Assembly (NCBI RefSeq): GCF_033568475.1
Contig: NC_133120.1
Coordinates: 93,080,151-93,144,150, forward strand
DNA from: Henckelia pumila
Taxonomy: Eukaryota; Streptophyta; Magnoliopsida; Lamiales; Gesneriaceae
Reading direction: 5' to 3'
Length of the DNA stretch: 64,000 nt
The notes below the pieces were generated by a model. That model made no database searches. It had not been told where the DNA came from and worked only from the letters and a program-made list of their open reading frames with translations. Within the stretch, counting starts at the first letter, position 1. Each line of letters begins with the position of its first letter. The position numbers were made by a program, and so were the translations under genes. Shown here in pieces: positions 20,101-31,242 of the stretch.

Positions 20101-20245
20101 TTTTATTCGTGACCACATCGAACAAAATGAAGTTGAACTTCAATATGTTGACACATCAAATCAAATTGCTGATATTTTTACTAAACCACTAGATGAAAAT
20201 ACTTTTATTCATTTGCGTGGTGAACTTGGCATGATTGAGTTGTAA
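17192..20245 (+). pseudogene. pol: Pol of element B (PR-INT-RT-RNase H), interrupted
   Basis: Domains in order: protease [13 protein letters not shown] (about 17222-17262), pre-integrase and zinc region (CDACQLGKH near 17730), integrase core ([22 protein letters not shown]), reverse transcriptase ([21 protein letters not shown] at about 19303) and RNase H ([20 protein letters not shown]). Five nonsense codons interrupt it at 17624-17626, 17966-17968, 17999-18001, 18761-18763 and 19370-19372. Each is explained by a C to T or G to A transition relative to element F. Catalytic motifs otherwise remain. Closest relative in the window is the pol of element F. Confidence 0.88.
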
Positions 20246-20853
20246 TCGCTTGTAGACATAAGTTAAAATTAATGTCATATTAAGAAGGAGCTTAATATTA
20301 AAATTCGAGCAAATTAATGTTGGATAATACAAATTAATTGTATTTTTCAATATTATAAAGCTCACATTTTTATATGGTTTATCTGTTTAAGAATTAATTT
20401 GCAAAATTTAAAATTAAAGAGTCAAAAATCGCAATTTTACCTCAGGTGGATCGGAACCACCGATTCCGGATCGAAAACACCGATTGAGAATCGGAATTTC
20501 CAATCCCTATCCCGCCATTTCCTATTCTGCGCGGTAATTTTTCCCTCCAAGACATAGATCGGAACCTCTGATCATAAATCGGAACTTCCGATCCGCATCT
20601 TATCCGGCTTTTTGAATTATTTTCACCTCCTTAAAATTTAATTACCGCTTCAGGATCGGAACGTCCGAAGAACGTTCGGAGCTTCCGATCGACACGTGTC
20701 TTGATTTAAGTCGACCGCACGATCGGAACGTCCGATCGCCGATCGGAGCTTCCGATCGATTCCGTCCCTATAAATATCAGATCGCTCATTTCGATTTTTC
20801 ACACCTAGAAATCATCTTCTTTTCTCCCTTTAATCCGATCCAAACCTCTCTAA
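20246..20853 (+). other. Post-pol spacer of element B with palindrome array
   Basis: Non-coding interval between pol and the env-like ORF. From about 20450 to 20760 it carries repeated ATCGGAA...TTCCGAT units, such as GATCGGAACGTCCGATC and GATCGGAGCTTCCGATC, of the same family as those in the LTR. A TATA-like CTATAAATAT follows at 20767-20776, 80 bases before the next ATG, so it may act as a promoter for the env-like gene. Confidence 0.7.
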
Positions 20854-22069
20854 ATGGCATCCAAACGCCGTCGTGCTTTAGCCACTACAAGACAAGCCCA
20901 ATCCCATGATCCGACCCAGCCTGCCATCTCTAGGCCCATTCCCGAAGACTATTAGGGCCGTACTATTCATCCTGGTCGTATCTTAGATTCCGCCTATTTG
21001 GCCCAGTATCATCTCCTTCTGTTGGACCTTATCAAGGCTCAACAGTGGGAATCTTTCTTTCTTCCATCTGTCCCTGACTCCATCTACATTTCTCTCATTC
21101 ACGAGTTCTATGCCAATCTTGAACTCGAATTAGGTCATGGTGAGATCACCATTGCCACGATTGTTCAAGGCAGGCATATTCGTTTTTCTTCTGCTGATTT
21201 GTCCTCCTGGTTTGATCTTCCTAGGAATGGACCCGGTGAATACTTCTCGCAAAACTGGCCTCAAAATGATCCTACTTTTGATCGCGAGTTGTTACTTTCT
21301 ACCATTCTTGGTCGTCCAGCTACTGCTGCTGATGATCTTATCCACCTCAAGAGTCTTTGTCCTGATTTTCAAATCATTCAAAAACTCATTACCACTTCTA
21401 TCATTCCTCGCAGTGGAGACCTCTCCACTTGCAAATATTTAGATTTATACATTCTATTTCATATCATTTCATCTCGACCTTTTTACCTTCTGCGCCTTGT
21501 TATGCAGACTATGCATCACACGGCAAAGACGGTGAAAAAGGTTTCTTTTCCTTATGCCCGGTTTATCAACCGGATTTTGAGTCGTTTCGATGTTGAATTT
21601 GAGGGGATACCTTCTATTGAAATCCCACCAAGTCACATCTTTAACCATCAGTCTATCATCAGGATGGATTTATCCTGGAATCCTGTGTACTCTCGTGGGT
21701 TGAAGATCGAGGAAGAGTATTTTCTAGATTTTCACCTATTTTTGTCTTTCATTTACCATATTCCACTCTTCCCCACTCTATCCAAATCAAAGGTTTTCCG
21801 ACTGGTCCTCCTAACTCTGATATTCCATCCTCTTCCGGTTTTGAGGCCTTTGCGGCCAACCTTGAAGATGTTCCTTTCCAAACTCCTGAGGTCCCTGCAA
21901 CCCCAGCAAACCAATTCCCTAGCGACAGTCTATTCGAGACACTTCATCGTATGGAGACGAGCATGCACACTCACTTTTCCGAGTTGACTGCTAGAGTTGC
22001 TTCTTGGGAGACCCGATTTGATGAGTTCACCTCTCGCTATCCTCCGCCGACTCACGATGATGACTCTTA
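20854..22069 (+). pseudogene. Env-like ORF of element B (plant transposon protein domain)
   Basis: ATG at 20854 opens a basic N terminus (MASKRRRALATTRQAQ). An in-frame TAG at about 20953 precedes a 329-residue stretch from MAQYHLLLLDLIKAQQW to about 21850. After a frameshift the C terminus continues as a coiled-coil (LHRMETSMHTHFSELTARVA) ending THDDDS and TAG near 22069. The central part (FYANLELELG; VQGRHIRFSSADLSSWFDLP) resembles the putative plant transposon protein domain found in third ORFs of Sireviruses. No signal peptide or obvious membrane anchor is seen, so an envelope role is not supported by sequence. Broken by one stop and at least one indel. Confidence 0.7.
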
Positions 22070-22371
22070 GATTTTTATTTTGCATTTTAAGTTGTATTTG
22101 GTCTTATGTAAAATTTAAATTCTATTGGAATAAAATAGTTTATATTCATTCTCTTTTATTCACTTATTATTACTTTTTTGCTTATCACAAAAAGGGGAAG
22201 AATTAATTGGTTAATCAGTTAAATTGAGTAAAAACTATTTATTTGTTAAAAACTTTGTTGCTTATTTCAGGGGGAGTTTTTAAATGCAATTTAAATACTT
22301 ATATGCTTTTTACTGTCTATTTTTATTTTCTATTTTTAACCAAGTTTTGTGATCATCAAAATGGGGGAGAT
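22070..22371 (+). other. 3' internal end of element B with purine tract
   Basis: AT-rich non-coding sequence ending in ATGGGGGAGAT (22361-22371) right before the LTR; a second G-rich block, agggggagtt, lies at 22269-22278. The purine tract primes plus-strand DNA synthesis. Confidence 0.75.
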
Positions 22372-23494
22372 TGTTACGCCTTAAACGCATATAAATCTCG
22401 ATTGTGAGATTAATATTTTTAATGCATTAACAAGGCCCTTTTGTCTATGTTTTGATGATTAACAATACTAGGTTAAAATATTACTAATGTTTACAATGAG
22501 CTTATTACAGAGTTAAAATTTTCAATGCTCAATTGCGTACAAGTTTATTCAAGATCAGAAACAAATTTCAAAGACTTATACTGCTACGAGTTTGGAAGCT
22601 CCGATTGGAGTTCGGAACCTCCGATCAGGATCAGAAGGACCTTCGGAAGCTAAGGGACGATCGGACGTTCCGATCAAGGTTCGGAAGCTCCGATTTATTT
22701 TCAAGGAATTTTATATTTTTTGGAAGCAGAACGGAAGCTACGAAGTGACGAGATCGGAAGCACCGATCATAGATCGGAAGTTCCGATCTGCAACGGCGGC
22801 CTGATAATCTTGTCCGGAAGACTTTTGCCCGACAACATATTTAATGCGCCGATCGAAAGCTCCGAAGTGGGATCGGAAGTTCCGATCCTGTACAAACCGC
22901 TTGACTCAGAATTCAAATTTCGGAAGCTCCGATGCTGGGAACGGAAGTTCCGATCGATGCCGAATTTTCAGCTATAAATAGAGGCATTCCGAGACCATTT
23001 TAAGCATCCCAACATCTTCAAGTCTCTTAATCCTCTTAAGCATTATTTGAGCTATTTGTTGAGCAATTTGTAGCCCCTTTGAGCTTTCAAAATATATTCA
23101 TATATCGAGTTGTATCCGTGATTGTGAAAATCGTTGGTGTAAACACTTGAGTGTGAAGCCAAGTGTTGTGTGATTGTTGAGGCTATCCTTGGAGCCCTTA
23201 AGGCCAAGTGTTGAGTTGTATCGGCGTGGTGATCGTGTTGAGTTGTACGGCTGTCCTTGGAGCCATCAAGGCCAAGACGTTGAAGTGCTAGTGGATCCTT
23301 GGTTAATCGATCTTAACCAAGAAGGGGAGACGTAGACGATTTATCGTCGAACTTCCATAAACATCTCTTATCCCTTTTACTGCTTTATTTACATTACGCA
23401 TTTATTTACTGCACTTATATTTGATTGCTTTAAGTCTTCCGCTTGCATATTTGCATAATCGCTTTAAATTGCTAGAGTTTCCAATAGAACCTAA
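22372..23494 (+). repeat. Right LTR of element B, truncated
   Basis: Matches 14329-15461 but stops at CCAATAGAACCTAA, losing the C-run and last arm of the terminal hairpin. It has one palindrome unit more than the left LTR (GATCGGAAGCACCGATC at 22752-22768). The TATA box is at about 22973. Confidence 0.92.
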
Positions 23495-25437
23495 AGTTAC
23501 TACACTCGTTAGCTAGACGAGCTAAACGCTGGGTCTTTGAATCAGACATCTGAGCATCTCGAATCCGCGAATACAAAGATGGCTCAGATAACATCGCAAA
23601 TATCTGGATACTATGCATACCTTTCTTATGCTTGAAGGTATATCCTGAAGTACAACAGTCACTGATCGCACTAGACATCGAACAAGTCTGAAGTGCGGAT
23701 AGTCGCACCTTGCGACTCAAAGTATCAGCGGTGAGATTAGCAGCTCTCGGATGGTACTTAATCTCATAATCATAGTCCTTAAGCAAGTCCATCCAACGTC
23801 TCTGCCTCATGTTCAACTCCGCCTGAGTGAACAAATACTTGAGACTCTTATGGTCGGTGAAGATCTCAAATTTCTCGTCATACAGATAATGACGCCAAAT
23901 CTTCAAAGCGAACACAATGGCTGCTAACTCCAAATCATGGACTGGGTAGTTGTCCTCGTGAAGCTTCAGCTGTCTAGAAGTGTATGCAATCACATGCCCA
24001 TTCTGAGTCAGGACACAACCTAACCCCTGAAGAGAAGCATCAGTGTATACCACATACCCTCCAGATCCTGACGGTAATGCCAACACTGGCACAAAAGTCA
24101 ACCGCCGTCGAAGCTCACAAAAATTCTCCTCACACTCGGAGGACCACTCGAAATCCACACCCTTGCAGGTAAGCTGCGTCAAAGGTCGAGCTAGTTGAGA
24201 GAAGTTCATGATGAAATGACGATAATACCTGCTAGACCCAGAAAACTATGGATCTCATCAACTGTCGTCGGACGCGACCAATTAAGCACCGCCTCAATCT
24301 TGCTTGGATCAACAGAAATCCCCTCCCTGGATATGATATGGCCAAGAAAGACCACTCGATCCATCCAGAACTCACACTTGCTCAGCTTGGCGTACAACTG
24401 CTCATCTCGAAGAGTATGCAGTACCAACCGCAAGTGAGAAACATGCTCTTCCGTATTACGCAAATACACCAAGATGTCGTCAATGAAGACCACGACAAAC
24501 TTGTCCAAATACTCCCTGAAGACACGGTTCATCAGATCCATGAACATAGCCGGCGCATTAGTCAAACCAAATGGCATCACTAGGAACTCGTAATGCCCAT
24601 AGCGAGTAAGAAATGCAGTCTTGGCTACGTCCTGATCACGGACTCTCAACTGATGATACCCAGATCTCAAGTCAATCTTGGAGTAAACTGACGTGCCCTG
24701 CAGCTGATCAAACAAGTCATCAATACGAGGCAACAGATACTTGTTCTTCACAGTGACTCGATTCAGCTGCCGATAGTCAATGCACAGCCGCATCGACCCA
24801 TCCTTATTCTTTACAAAAAGAACAGGAGCTCCCCAAGGAGATACACTAGGATGAATATACCCCTTGTCCAAAAGATCCTGTAGCTGATTCTTCAATTCAC
24901 GCATCTCTGACAGAGCCAGACGATACGGTGCTCGAGAAATAGGTGAAGTACCCGGCATCAACTCTATGCCAAACTCGACTTCCCTAGCAGGAGAAAAACC
25001 CGGAATCTCATCAGGAAAAACATCTGGGAATTCATCTATAATAGGAATACTCTCTATCTCAATGCTCTCAGCGGACAAATCAACTGCATAGATAAGGTAG
25101 CCTTTCCCGCCAGACTCTAGAGCTCGACAGGCTCTCAAAGCTGATACCAAAGGCATCGGGGGTTGCGCTCCCTCTCCATAGAAAAACCAGCTCTCAATCC
25201 CCTCTGGATGAAAGCTTACTAATCTCTGATAGCAGTCCACTGAAGCTCGATAGGTAGTCAACATATCTATTCCCAAAATGCAATCAAAGTCGTCCATCGC
25301 CAGGATCATGAGATTTGCTAACAGAATGTTCCCTTCGAACTCTAAAGGGCAACCCATCACTAGACGCTTAGCCAAAGCATATTGGCCCGTCGGAGTAGAA
25401 ACAGACATCACTACGTCTAGTGCAATGCATGGTAACT
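23495..25437 (-). pseudogene. pol: Element C pol part: protease end, RT and RNase H (Ty3/gypsy)
   Basis: Continuation of the polyprotein from 34856 after the insertion of element D. The 401-residue frame 25411-24206 holds the end of protease ([10 protein letters not shown]) and reverse transcriptase with [36 protein letters not shown] and the catalytic [11 protein letters not shown] frameshift near 24210 leads into the frame 24209-23495 with RNase H ([42 protein letters not shown]). The frame is cut at ANECSN by the end of element B, so integrase is missing on this side. RT catalytic residues are intact. A chromovirus-type gypsy element by sequence pattern. Confidence 0.9.
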
Positions 25438-25442
25438 TATGC

Positions 25443-27284
25443 TATTGGAGAACGGCGATCAGATCAATCAGAATTGATACCCGGTGCAGCGGAAGTTTAA
25501 AAATTTTATATGGAACGATTCCATAATGGGTATCAAAACTTTACGATTAAATTGTGCGTGTAAAAATTAAATAACAATTATAAATTTTTACCTTCAATCT
25601 CGAATCGAGATTATGGACACCAACAGATTGCTCTGCTCTTGTTGTATATCCCTGGAACTGATGGACGAACTGTTCTTCAATCAGGTCCACGAACAGAGAT
25701 TTAATCCCTCTGATAGATTGCACTAGAAAATCTATCAGAAGTTTCTACGAAGAGAATTAACGAATTTGATCCGTTAAACCAGACTGTAATTCAAAATTCA
25801 CAGGCTGGATTTTCCCGAGTAGAGAGGGAGGGGGGCGGCCACTTTTGAGAGAAAATAACTAGGTTTTCGAAAATTGTGACCTGTTGTGTGTAATTTCTGT
25901 ACTGCAATAACTTATTTATAATGTAGGCCGCTAACAGCTTAGGGCCCATTAGTCATAAGTTCAAGCCCGACAAGCAAAGCCCGCATGTTCAGAAATTAAT
26001 ATAAAATTCATCATGACTCCGATTGATAAACCGATTTCACCAATGTGCACAAAAACCATTTCTGCACCTTTTAAAGTCAAGATAAATTTTTCTGAATCCG
26101 AATTCAGTGATTTCCAAAAATGTCCATCCCTATGTCATTTTAGGAAATCTTACTCCTCTACTCTTAAATAAGAAGTCCAACTTCTTTGTTCATTAAATTT
26201 AACTCTTTAAATTTAACTATCTCAACGGGAATTAAAAATCCATTACTCTGTGTGACCCTCAATGGTTCAGGGATACAGCTAGCCGTGGGCTCACAACTCC
26301 TTGTGACTCGGAACAACAATTTCCGACTTGCCCATCGAATCATGGTAAGAGCGCCTAGAAACATCGCCCCATGATTCCCTAGGTATCACTGATAGTGCCT
26401 GCAAGAACCAATAGATTTTGGTTAGCGTACAGTATGGTCCCTTCATCCAAATATCCCGATCGAATCAACAACCATTGGTAAATCGAGAGTCGTTCGAGAT
26501 TCGATAACTATGCAATACATCTTGAAGATCAAATAGTGACATCGCATGTGCTACTAAGAAACCATTTCTTAAAACACATCATGTACTCTGGCCAGAGATT
26601 CGTCACACTAATATCTCCTCAGATCGCATAGGATATCCACACTCGCAAGTATGTGGTGAATCCTTGACAACAAAGCATCGACTCCTATATGTGTTGTAAC
26701 TGTACCCAATCCCGACACCTGATGACCCCAATAGAGTCGGTAAACGAGTCAAAGCACAGTACTAGCATATAGAGTCTCAATGATGTTTCAAGTAGTAAGG
26801 ACTAATTGTGTACAACCAAAACCGCGGACTTTATCCACTCGATAAGTGATAACCACTTGGAAAGTCCGGATAGGGTAGTTCGATCATTCATCATATGAAT
26901 ATCCATTTGCATGCTTCGAACATCTCTATGTTCCCTACTAATGAAACGTGGTACTCTGCATCGCAAATGCTAGTCTCAAACTCGAGCGATCCTTATCCTT
27001 ATTATCGGACGGCTCAATCGACTAGGAACAGTTTAGAATATACAGTGACTATAAGATGTGTTTCATGATAGACATCCCCATGTTCTACCACATCTTACAT
27101 ACACTATAGTATATTCAAGGTCTTTATCAAAACAACAATAGTATATCACAATATCACAATATGAAGAAAGATAAAGTCATTGCCATTAATAAAAGTGTAA
27201 ATTATATTAAACAAAAGATTGTTTATACAAAGAGTCATCAAAGCCCTTAGCCACAAGTTGGCTCACCGGGCACCCACTCTTTCA
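25443..27284 (-). repeat. 3' LTR of element D
   Basis: Plus-strand ends TATTGGAGAACGG (the second base changed from the TG seen in the other LTR) and CACTCTTTCA. Nearly identical to 33010-34850, with scattered single-base differences. Confidence 0.92.
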
Positions 27285-27298
27285 ATCTCCCACTTACC

Positions 27299-28981
27299 CT
27301 ATAGCCAACTAGTCATACTACGTAGACCCATTGCTTCGCGATGTTTGTCAAATAATGGTCTTGGCAAGGGCTTAGTAAGTGGATCAGCGATATTGTCTGC
27401 AGAGGCCACTCTTTCGACAGTGATGTCTCCTCTTTCCACAATCTCCCGGATGATGTGGTATTTCCTCAGTACGTGTTTGGATCTTTGATGAGACCTTGGT
27501 TCCTTTGCCTGAGCAACGGCACCCGTGTTGTCACAGTACACCGGGACTGGACCAACAACTTCCGGAATAACGCCCAACTCTTGGACGAAATTTCTCATCC
27601 AAACGGCCTCTTTAGCAGCAGCTGATGCTGCAATGTATTCTGCCTCAGTGGTGGAATCCGCTGTGGTGTCCTGCTTGGAACTCTTTCAAGAGACAGCACC
27701 GCCATTGAGCATGAACACAAATCCAGAGGTTGACTTTGAGTCATCCACGTCACTTTGGAAGCTAGAGTCGGTATAGCCTTCCAATTTTAGTTCTCTTCCT
27801 CCATATACCATGAACATATTCTTAGTCCTTCGTAAGTACTTAAGAATGTCCTTCACGGCTTTCCAATGCATTTGACCGGGATTAGCTTGATATCTGCTCG
27901 TGACACTCAGAGCAAATGCTACATCCGGTCTGGTAGATATCATCCCATACATGATACTACCTATGGCTGACGCATATGGTACATGTGTCATTTTCTCTAT
28001 CTCTTCATCAGTCTTGGGACACATAGACTTGGATAGAGAAACTCCATGACACATGGGTAGATGTCCTCTCTTGGACCCATCCATTGAAAACTGTTTCAAT
28101 ATGGTATCGATGTAGGTTGATTGAGTGAGTCCTATCATTCTCTTAGATCTATCTCTATAGATCTGTATCCCTAGAATATAGGATGCCTCACCCAAATCCT
28201 TCATCGAGAATCCACCTGATAATCATATCTTTGTTGACTGCAACATCCCTACGTCATTCCCAATGAGTAGGATGTCATCAACATAAAGTACTAAGAATGT
28301 CACAGCATCCTTAACTACTTTCTTGTACACGCATGGTTCCTCCGGGTTCTTGATGAAACCAAAATCCTTTATTGTTTCATCAAATTTCTGGTTCCAACTT
28401 CTTGATGCTTGTTTTAGACCATAGATTGATCTCTGAAGCTTGCATACCTTATGCTCGCTTCCCATGGATGTGTATCCCTCAGGCTGCGTCATATAGATTT
28501 CTTCCTTAATGTCTCCATTAAGAAAAGCAGTCTTCACATCCATTTGCCATATCTCATAGTCATACCAAGCAGCTATGGCAATAAGGATTCTTATGGACTT
28601 GAACATTGCAACTGGTGAAAAGGTTTCATCATAGTCAACTCCTTGTCTTTGAGTATAACCTTTCGCCACCAATCGCGCCTTGTAGTTCAATACCTTACCA
28701 TCAGACCCAAGCTTTCTCTTGTAGATCCATTTACACCCTATTGGAACAATTCCATCGGGAGGATCTACTAAAGACCAAACTTGGTTTGTATGCATCGAAT
28801 CTATTTCCGACTGCATAGCTTCAAGCCATAAATTTGAATCCGCATCAGAAATTGCTTCCTTGAAGTTTCTTGGATCACATCCAACATCGGGTTCATCTTG
28901 ATCCCCTTCAAGAAGAAGACCATATCGAATAGGAGGTCTAGAAGTCCTCTCGGATCTTCTAAGTATAGGCGTGTCCATCAA
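27299..28981 (-). pseudogene. pol: Element D reverse transcriptase and RNase H
   Basis: The frame 28981-28223 contains RT: WIYKRKLGSDGKV, YDETFSPVAMFKSIR, MDVKTAFLNGDIKEEIYM and LYVDDILLIG with both catalytic Asp. It ends at a TGA replacing a Trp codon (28225-28223). 28204-27686 continues with KDLGEASYILGI and LEGYTDSSFQSDVDDSKSTS (RNase H start), ending at a second TGA in place of Trp. 27598-27299 finishes RNase H with VYCDNTGAVAQAKEP and DPLTKPL. Both stops are TGG to TGA. Apart from these the copia RT-RNase H is well preserved. Confidence 0.9.
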
Positions 28982-31212
28982 TGGTTCCTGAGGTGTAGGA
29001 TCATTATTTGTATTTCGGGTTCTTCTCGAATTTCTTCGAGTTCCATCATCTCGCCTTTCTTATCCGATAAGAACTCCTTCTCCAAGAAGGTGGAATTCCT
29101 CGAAACAAACACCTTTGTTTCAGCAGGATGATAGAAATAATATCCGATTGAATTCTTCGGATACCCTACAAAATAACATAAGGTGGATCGACTATCCAAC
29201 TTATCTCCCACTGTCTGCTTCACGTAAGCAGGACATCCCCAAATCCTCAAGTACGAATACTTAGGAGCTTTGCCATTCCATAACTCGTATGGTGTTTTGT
29301 CCACTGCTTTAGTGTGGACGTTGTTCAATAACAATACCGCCGTTTCAAGCGCATAACCCCAAAACGAAGGTGGAAGCTCAGTGAAGCTCATCATGGATCG
29401 AACCATGTCCAACAAAGTTCGATTACGACGCTCCGATACACCATTCAGCTGAGGTGTCATAGGAGGAGTCCACTGAGAGAGAATCCCATTCTCTTTCAGA
29501 TAGTCCAAAAACTCGGTACTCAAGTATTCTCTACCTCGATCCGATCGAAGTGCTTTAATACTTTTACCTAGCTTGTTTTCTACTTCAGCCTTGAATTCTT
29601 TGAACTTTTCAAAGGCTTCAGACTTATATTTCATTAAATATAAATACCCATACCTTGAATAATCATCAGTAAAGGTAATGAAGTAGGTGTGGCCATATTG
29701 AGTACCAATTCTAAATGGACCACAAACGTCTGTATGGATCAAATCCAACAGATTTTGACTACGCTCAGGTTTCCCCTTAAAAGGAGATTTAGTCATTTTT
29801 CCTTTCAGGCAGGATTCACAAGTAGGTAGAGAGTTAATATCAGACATATCAAACATGCCCTCTCCCACTAGCTTGTTCATCCTCCTTGAGGAAATATGAC
29901 CTAGCCTAGCATGCCAAAGGTTTGCCGAGTTTTGACTATCGATTTTCCTTTTGTTTGTTGTTTCCGGTTTATCAACATAATTTATTGGAACGTCTTTTAG
30001 TTTTAAGTTGTATAGATCGTTTTCAAGTTGTCCATTTCCAATCAAACATTCATTCTTGTAAATATTGCAAATCCCATTCACAAAATTGCAAGAATAACCA
30101 TCTCTATCTAGCATAGAAACAGAAATAATGTTTTTAATCAAATCTGGAACAAATAAAACATCTCTCAAAAGTAACTTAAAACCGTTCTGCAAAATTAAAT
30201 AAATATCTCCCACAGCTTTAGCTTCAACTCTGGAACCATTTCCGAGCCTCAGCTGGGTCTCACCCATTCTAAGCCTGCGACTTCTTGTCATCACCTGCAA
30301 ATCATTGCAAATGTGAGATCCACATCCGATATCCAATACCCAAGAAGTAGTATTAAGTGAAACATTTATTTCAATATAGAACATACCCTTCGCAGTTCGC
30401 AACTGCTCTAGATATTCCTTGCAGTTACGCTTCCAATGACCGGGCTTCTTGCAGTAATGGCAAACATCCTTGGACTTTTCCATGTTTGAAGCCTTTGTCT
30501 TGTACTTCTTCTCGGGTTCGATTTTCTTGGGTGGGGCAGAACGTTTCTTACCCTTTGTACTTGGCCCCTTCTTAGCAGAAGAAGAGGAGCCCACCAAGAA
30601 AGCCGGTTTATCCTTCTTTAATGTGGATTCATATGTTACAAGCATATTGACCATCTCTTCAAGGGAGGCCTCTATCTTGTTCATATTGAAATTCACCACA
30701 AATCCGTCAAACGAAGAAGGAAGAGATAGAAGTAGTAAGTCCACGTTGAGTTCATGCTCCAACACCAAATCAAGCGTTACCAACTTCTGTATGAGCCAAA
30801 TCACTCGTACCCCATGATCACGGACCGAAGTCCCTTCACGCATGCGACACGTCATTAGCTCCTTTACAGTAACGAACCTTTCAGCTCTCGATTGAGCTCC
30901 AAAAAGTTCCTTGAGTTGTACGTGAATGTCAGCAGCATTCACGGTGTCCTCAAATCGCCTCTGGAGTTCATCAGACATCGAGGCTTGCATATAGCATTTG
31001 GCCTTGATATCATGGTCCCACCATGTATCAAGTTTGGCTAACTCTTCCGGACTTATGTCAGCTGGTGCTTCCTTCGGAGGAGATTTTTCTAACACGTAGA
31101 GCATCTTCTCCGAAGTCAAGACAATCTTCAACTTACGGAACCATTCCGTATAGTTTGCGCCAGTCAATTTATTTTGTTCGAGGATCGAGAAAAGTGGATT
31201 ACGCGAATTCAT
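28982..31212 (-). CDS. gag-pol: Element D gag-protease-integrase
   Basis: The Met of MNSRNPLFSILEQNKL (31212) fits the usual start of this copia Gag; the frame is also open a few codons upstream. Domains: Gag with WFRKLKIVLTSEKMLYVLE, Lys-rich linker, zinc knuckle CHYCKKPGHWKRNC, protease WVLDIGCGSHIC, integrase zinc region (HARLGHISSRRM; CESCLKGK), integrase core (HTDVCGPF; TDDYSRYGYLY; SDRGREYLS). In the protease motif the usual DSG reads DIG, an active-site change that should abolish cleavage. The frame shifts near 29010 before the linker to reverse transcriptase, ending at 28978. Confidence 0.9.
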
Positions 31213-31242
31213 CTTTATGAAATACTGAAAAGAAACAGACAA

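Larger units (their letters stand above)
14329..23494 (+). mobile_element. Element B: Sirevirus-like Ty1/copia retrotransposon with env-like ORF
   Basis: Order on the plus strand: LTR (14329-15461), primer site TGGTATCAGAGCCA (15464-15477, initiator Met tRNA), gag, protease-integrase-RT-RNase H, an env-like ORF, purine tract (22361-22371) and a second LTR (22372-23494) that is truncated at its last 30 or so bases. pol contains several in-frame stops, so the copy is dead. The env-like ORF after pol and palindrome arrays in LTR and 3' region are known hallmarks of the Sirevirus (SIRE/Maximus) group. The right end is fused directly to element C with no target duplication visible. Confidence 0.88.

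Noticed and set aside
20998..21987. Considered as a host gene
   Set aside because: It sits between pol and the 3' LTR of element B in the same orientation, has the composition of Sirevirus third ORFs and its C terminus continues to 22069 inside the element.
26164..26374. Open frames on both strands repeated at 33752-33940
   Set aside because: LTR sequence of element D; no protein features.
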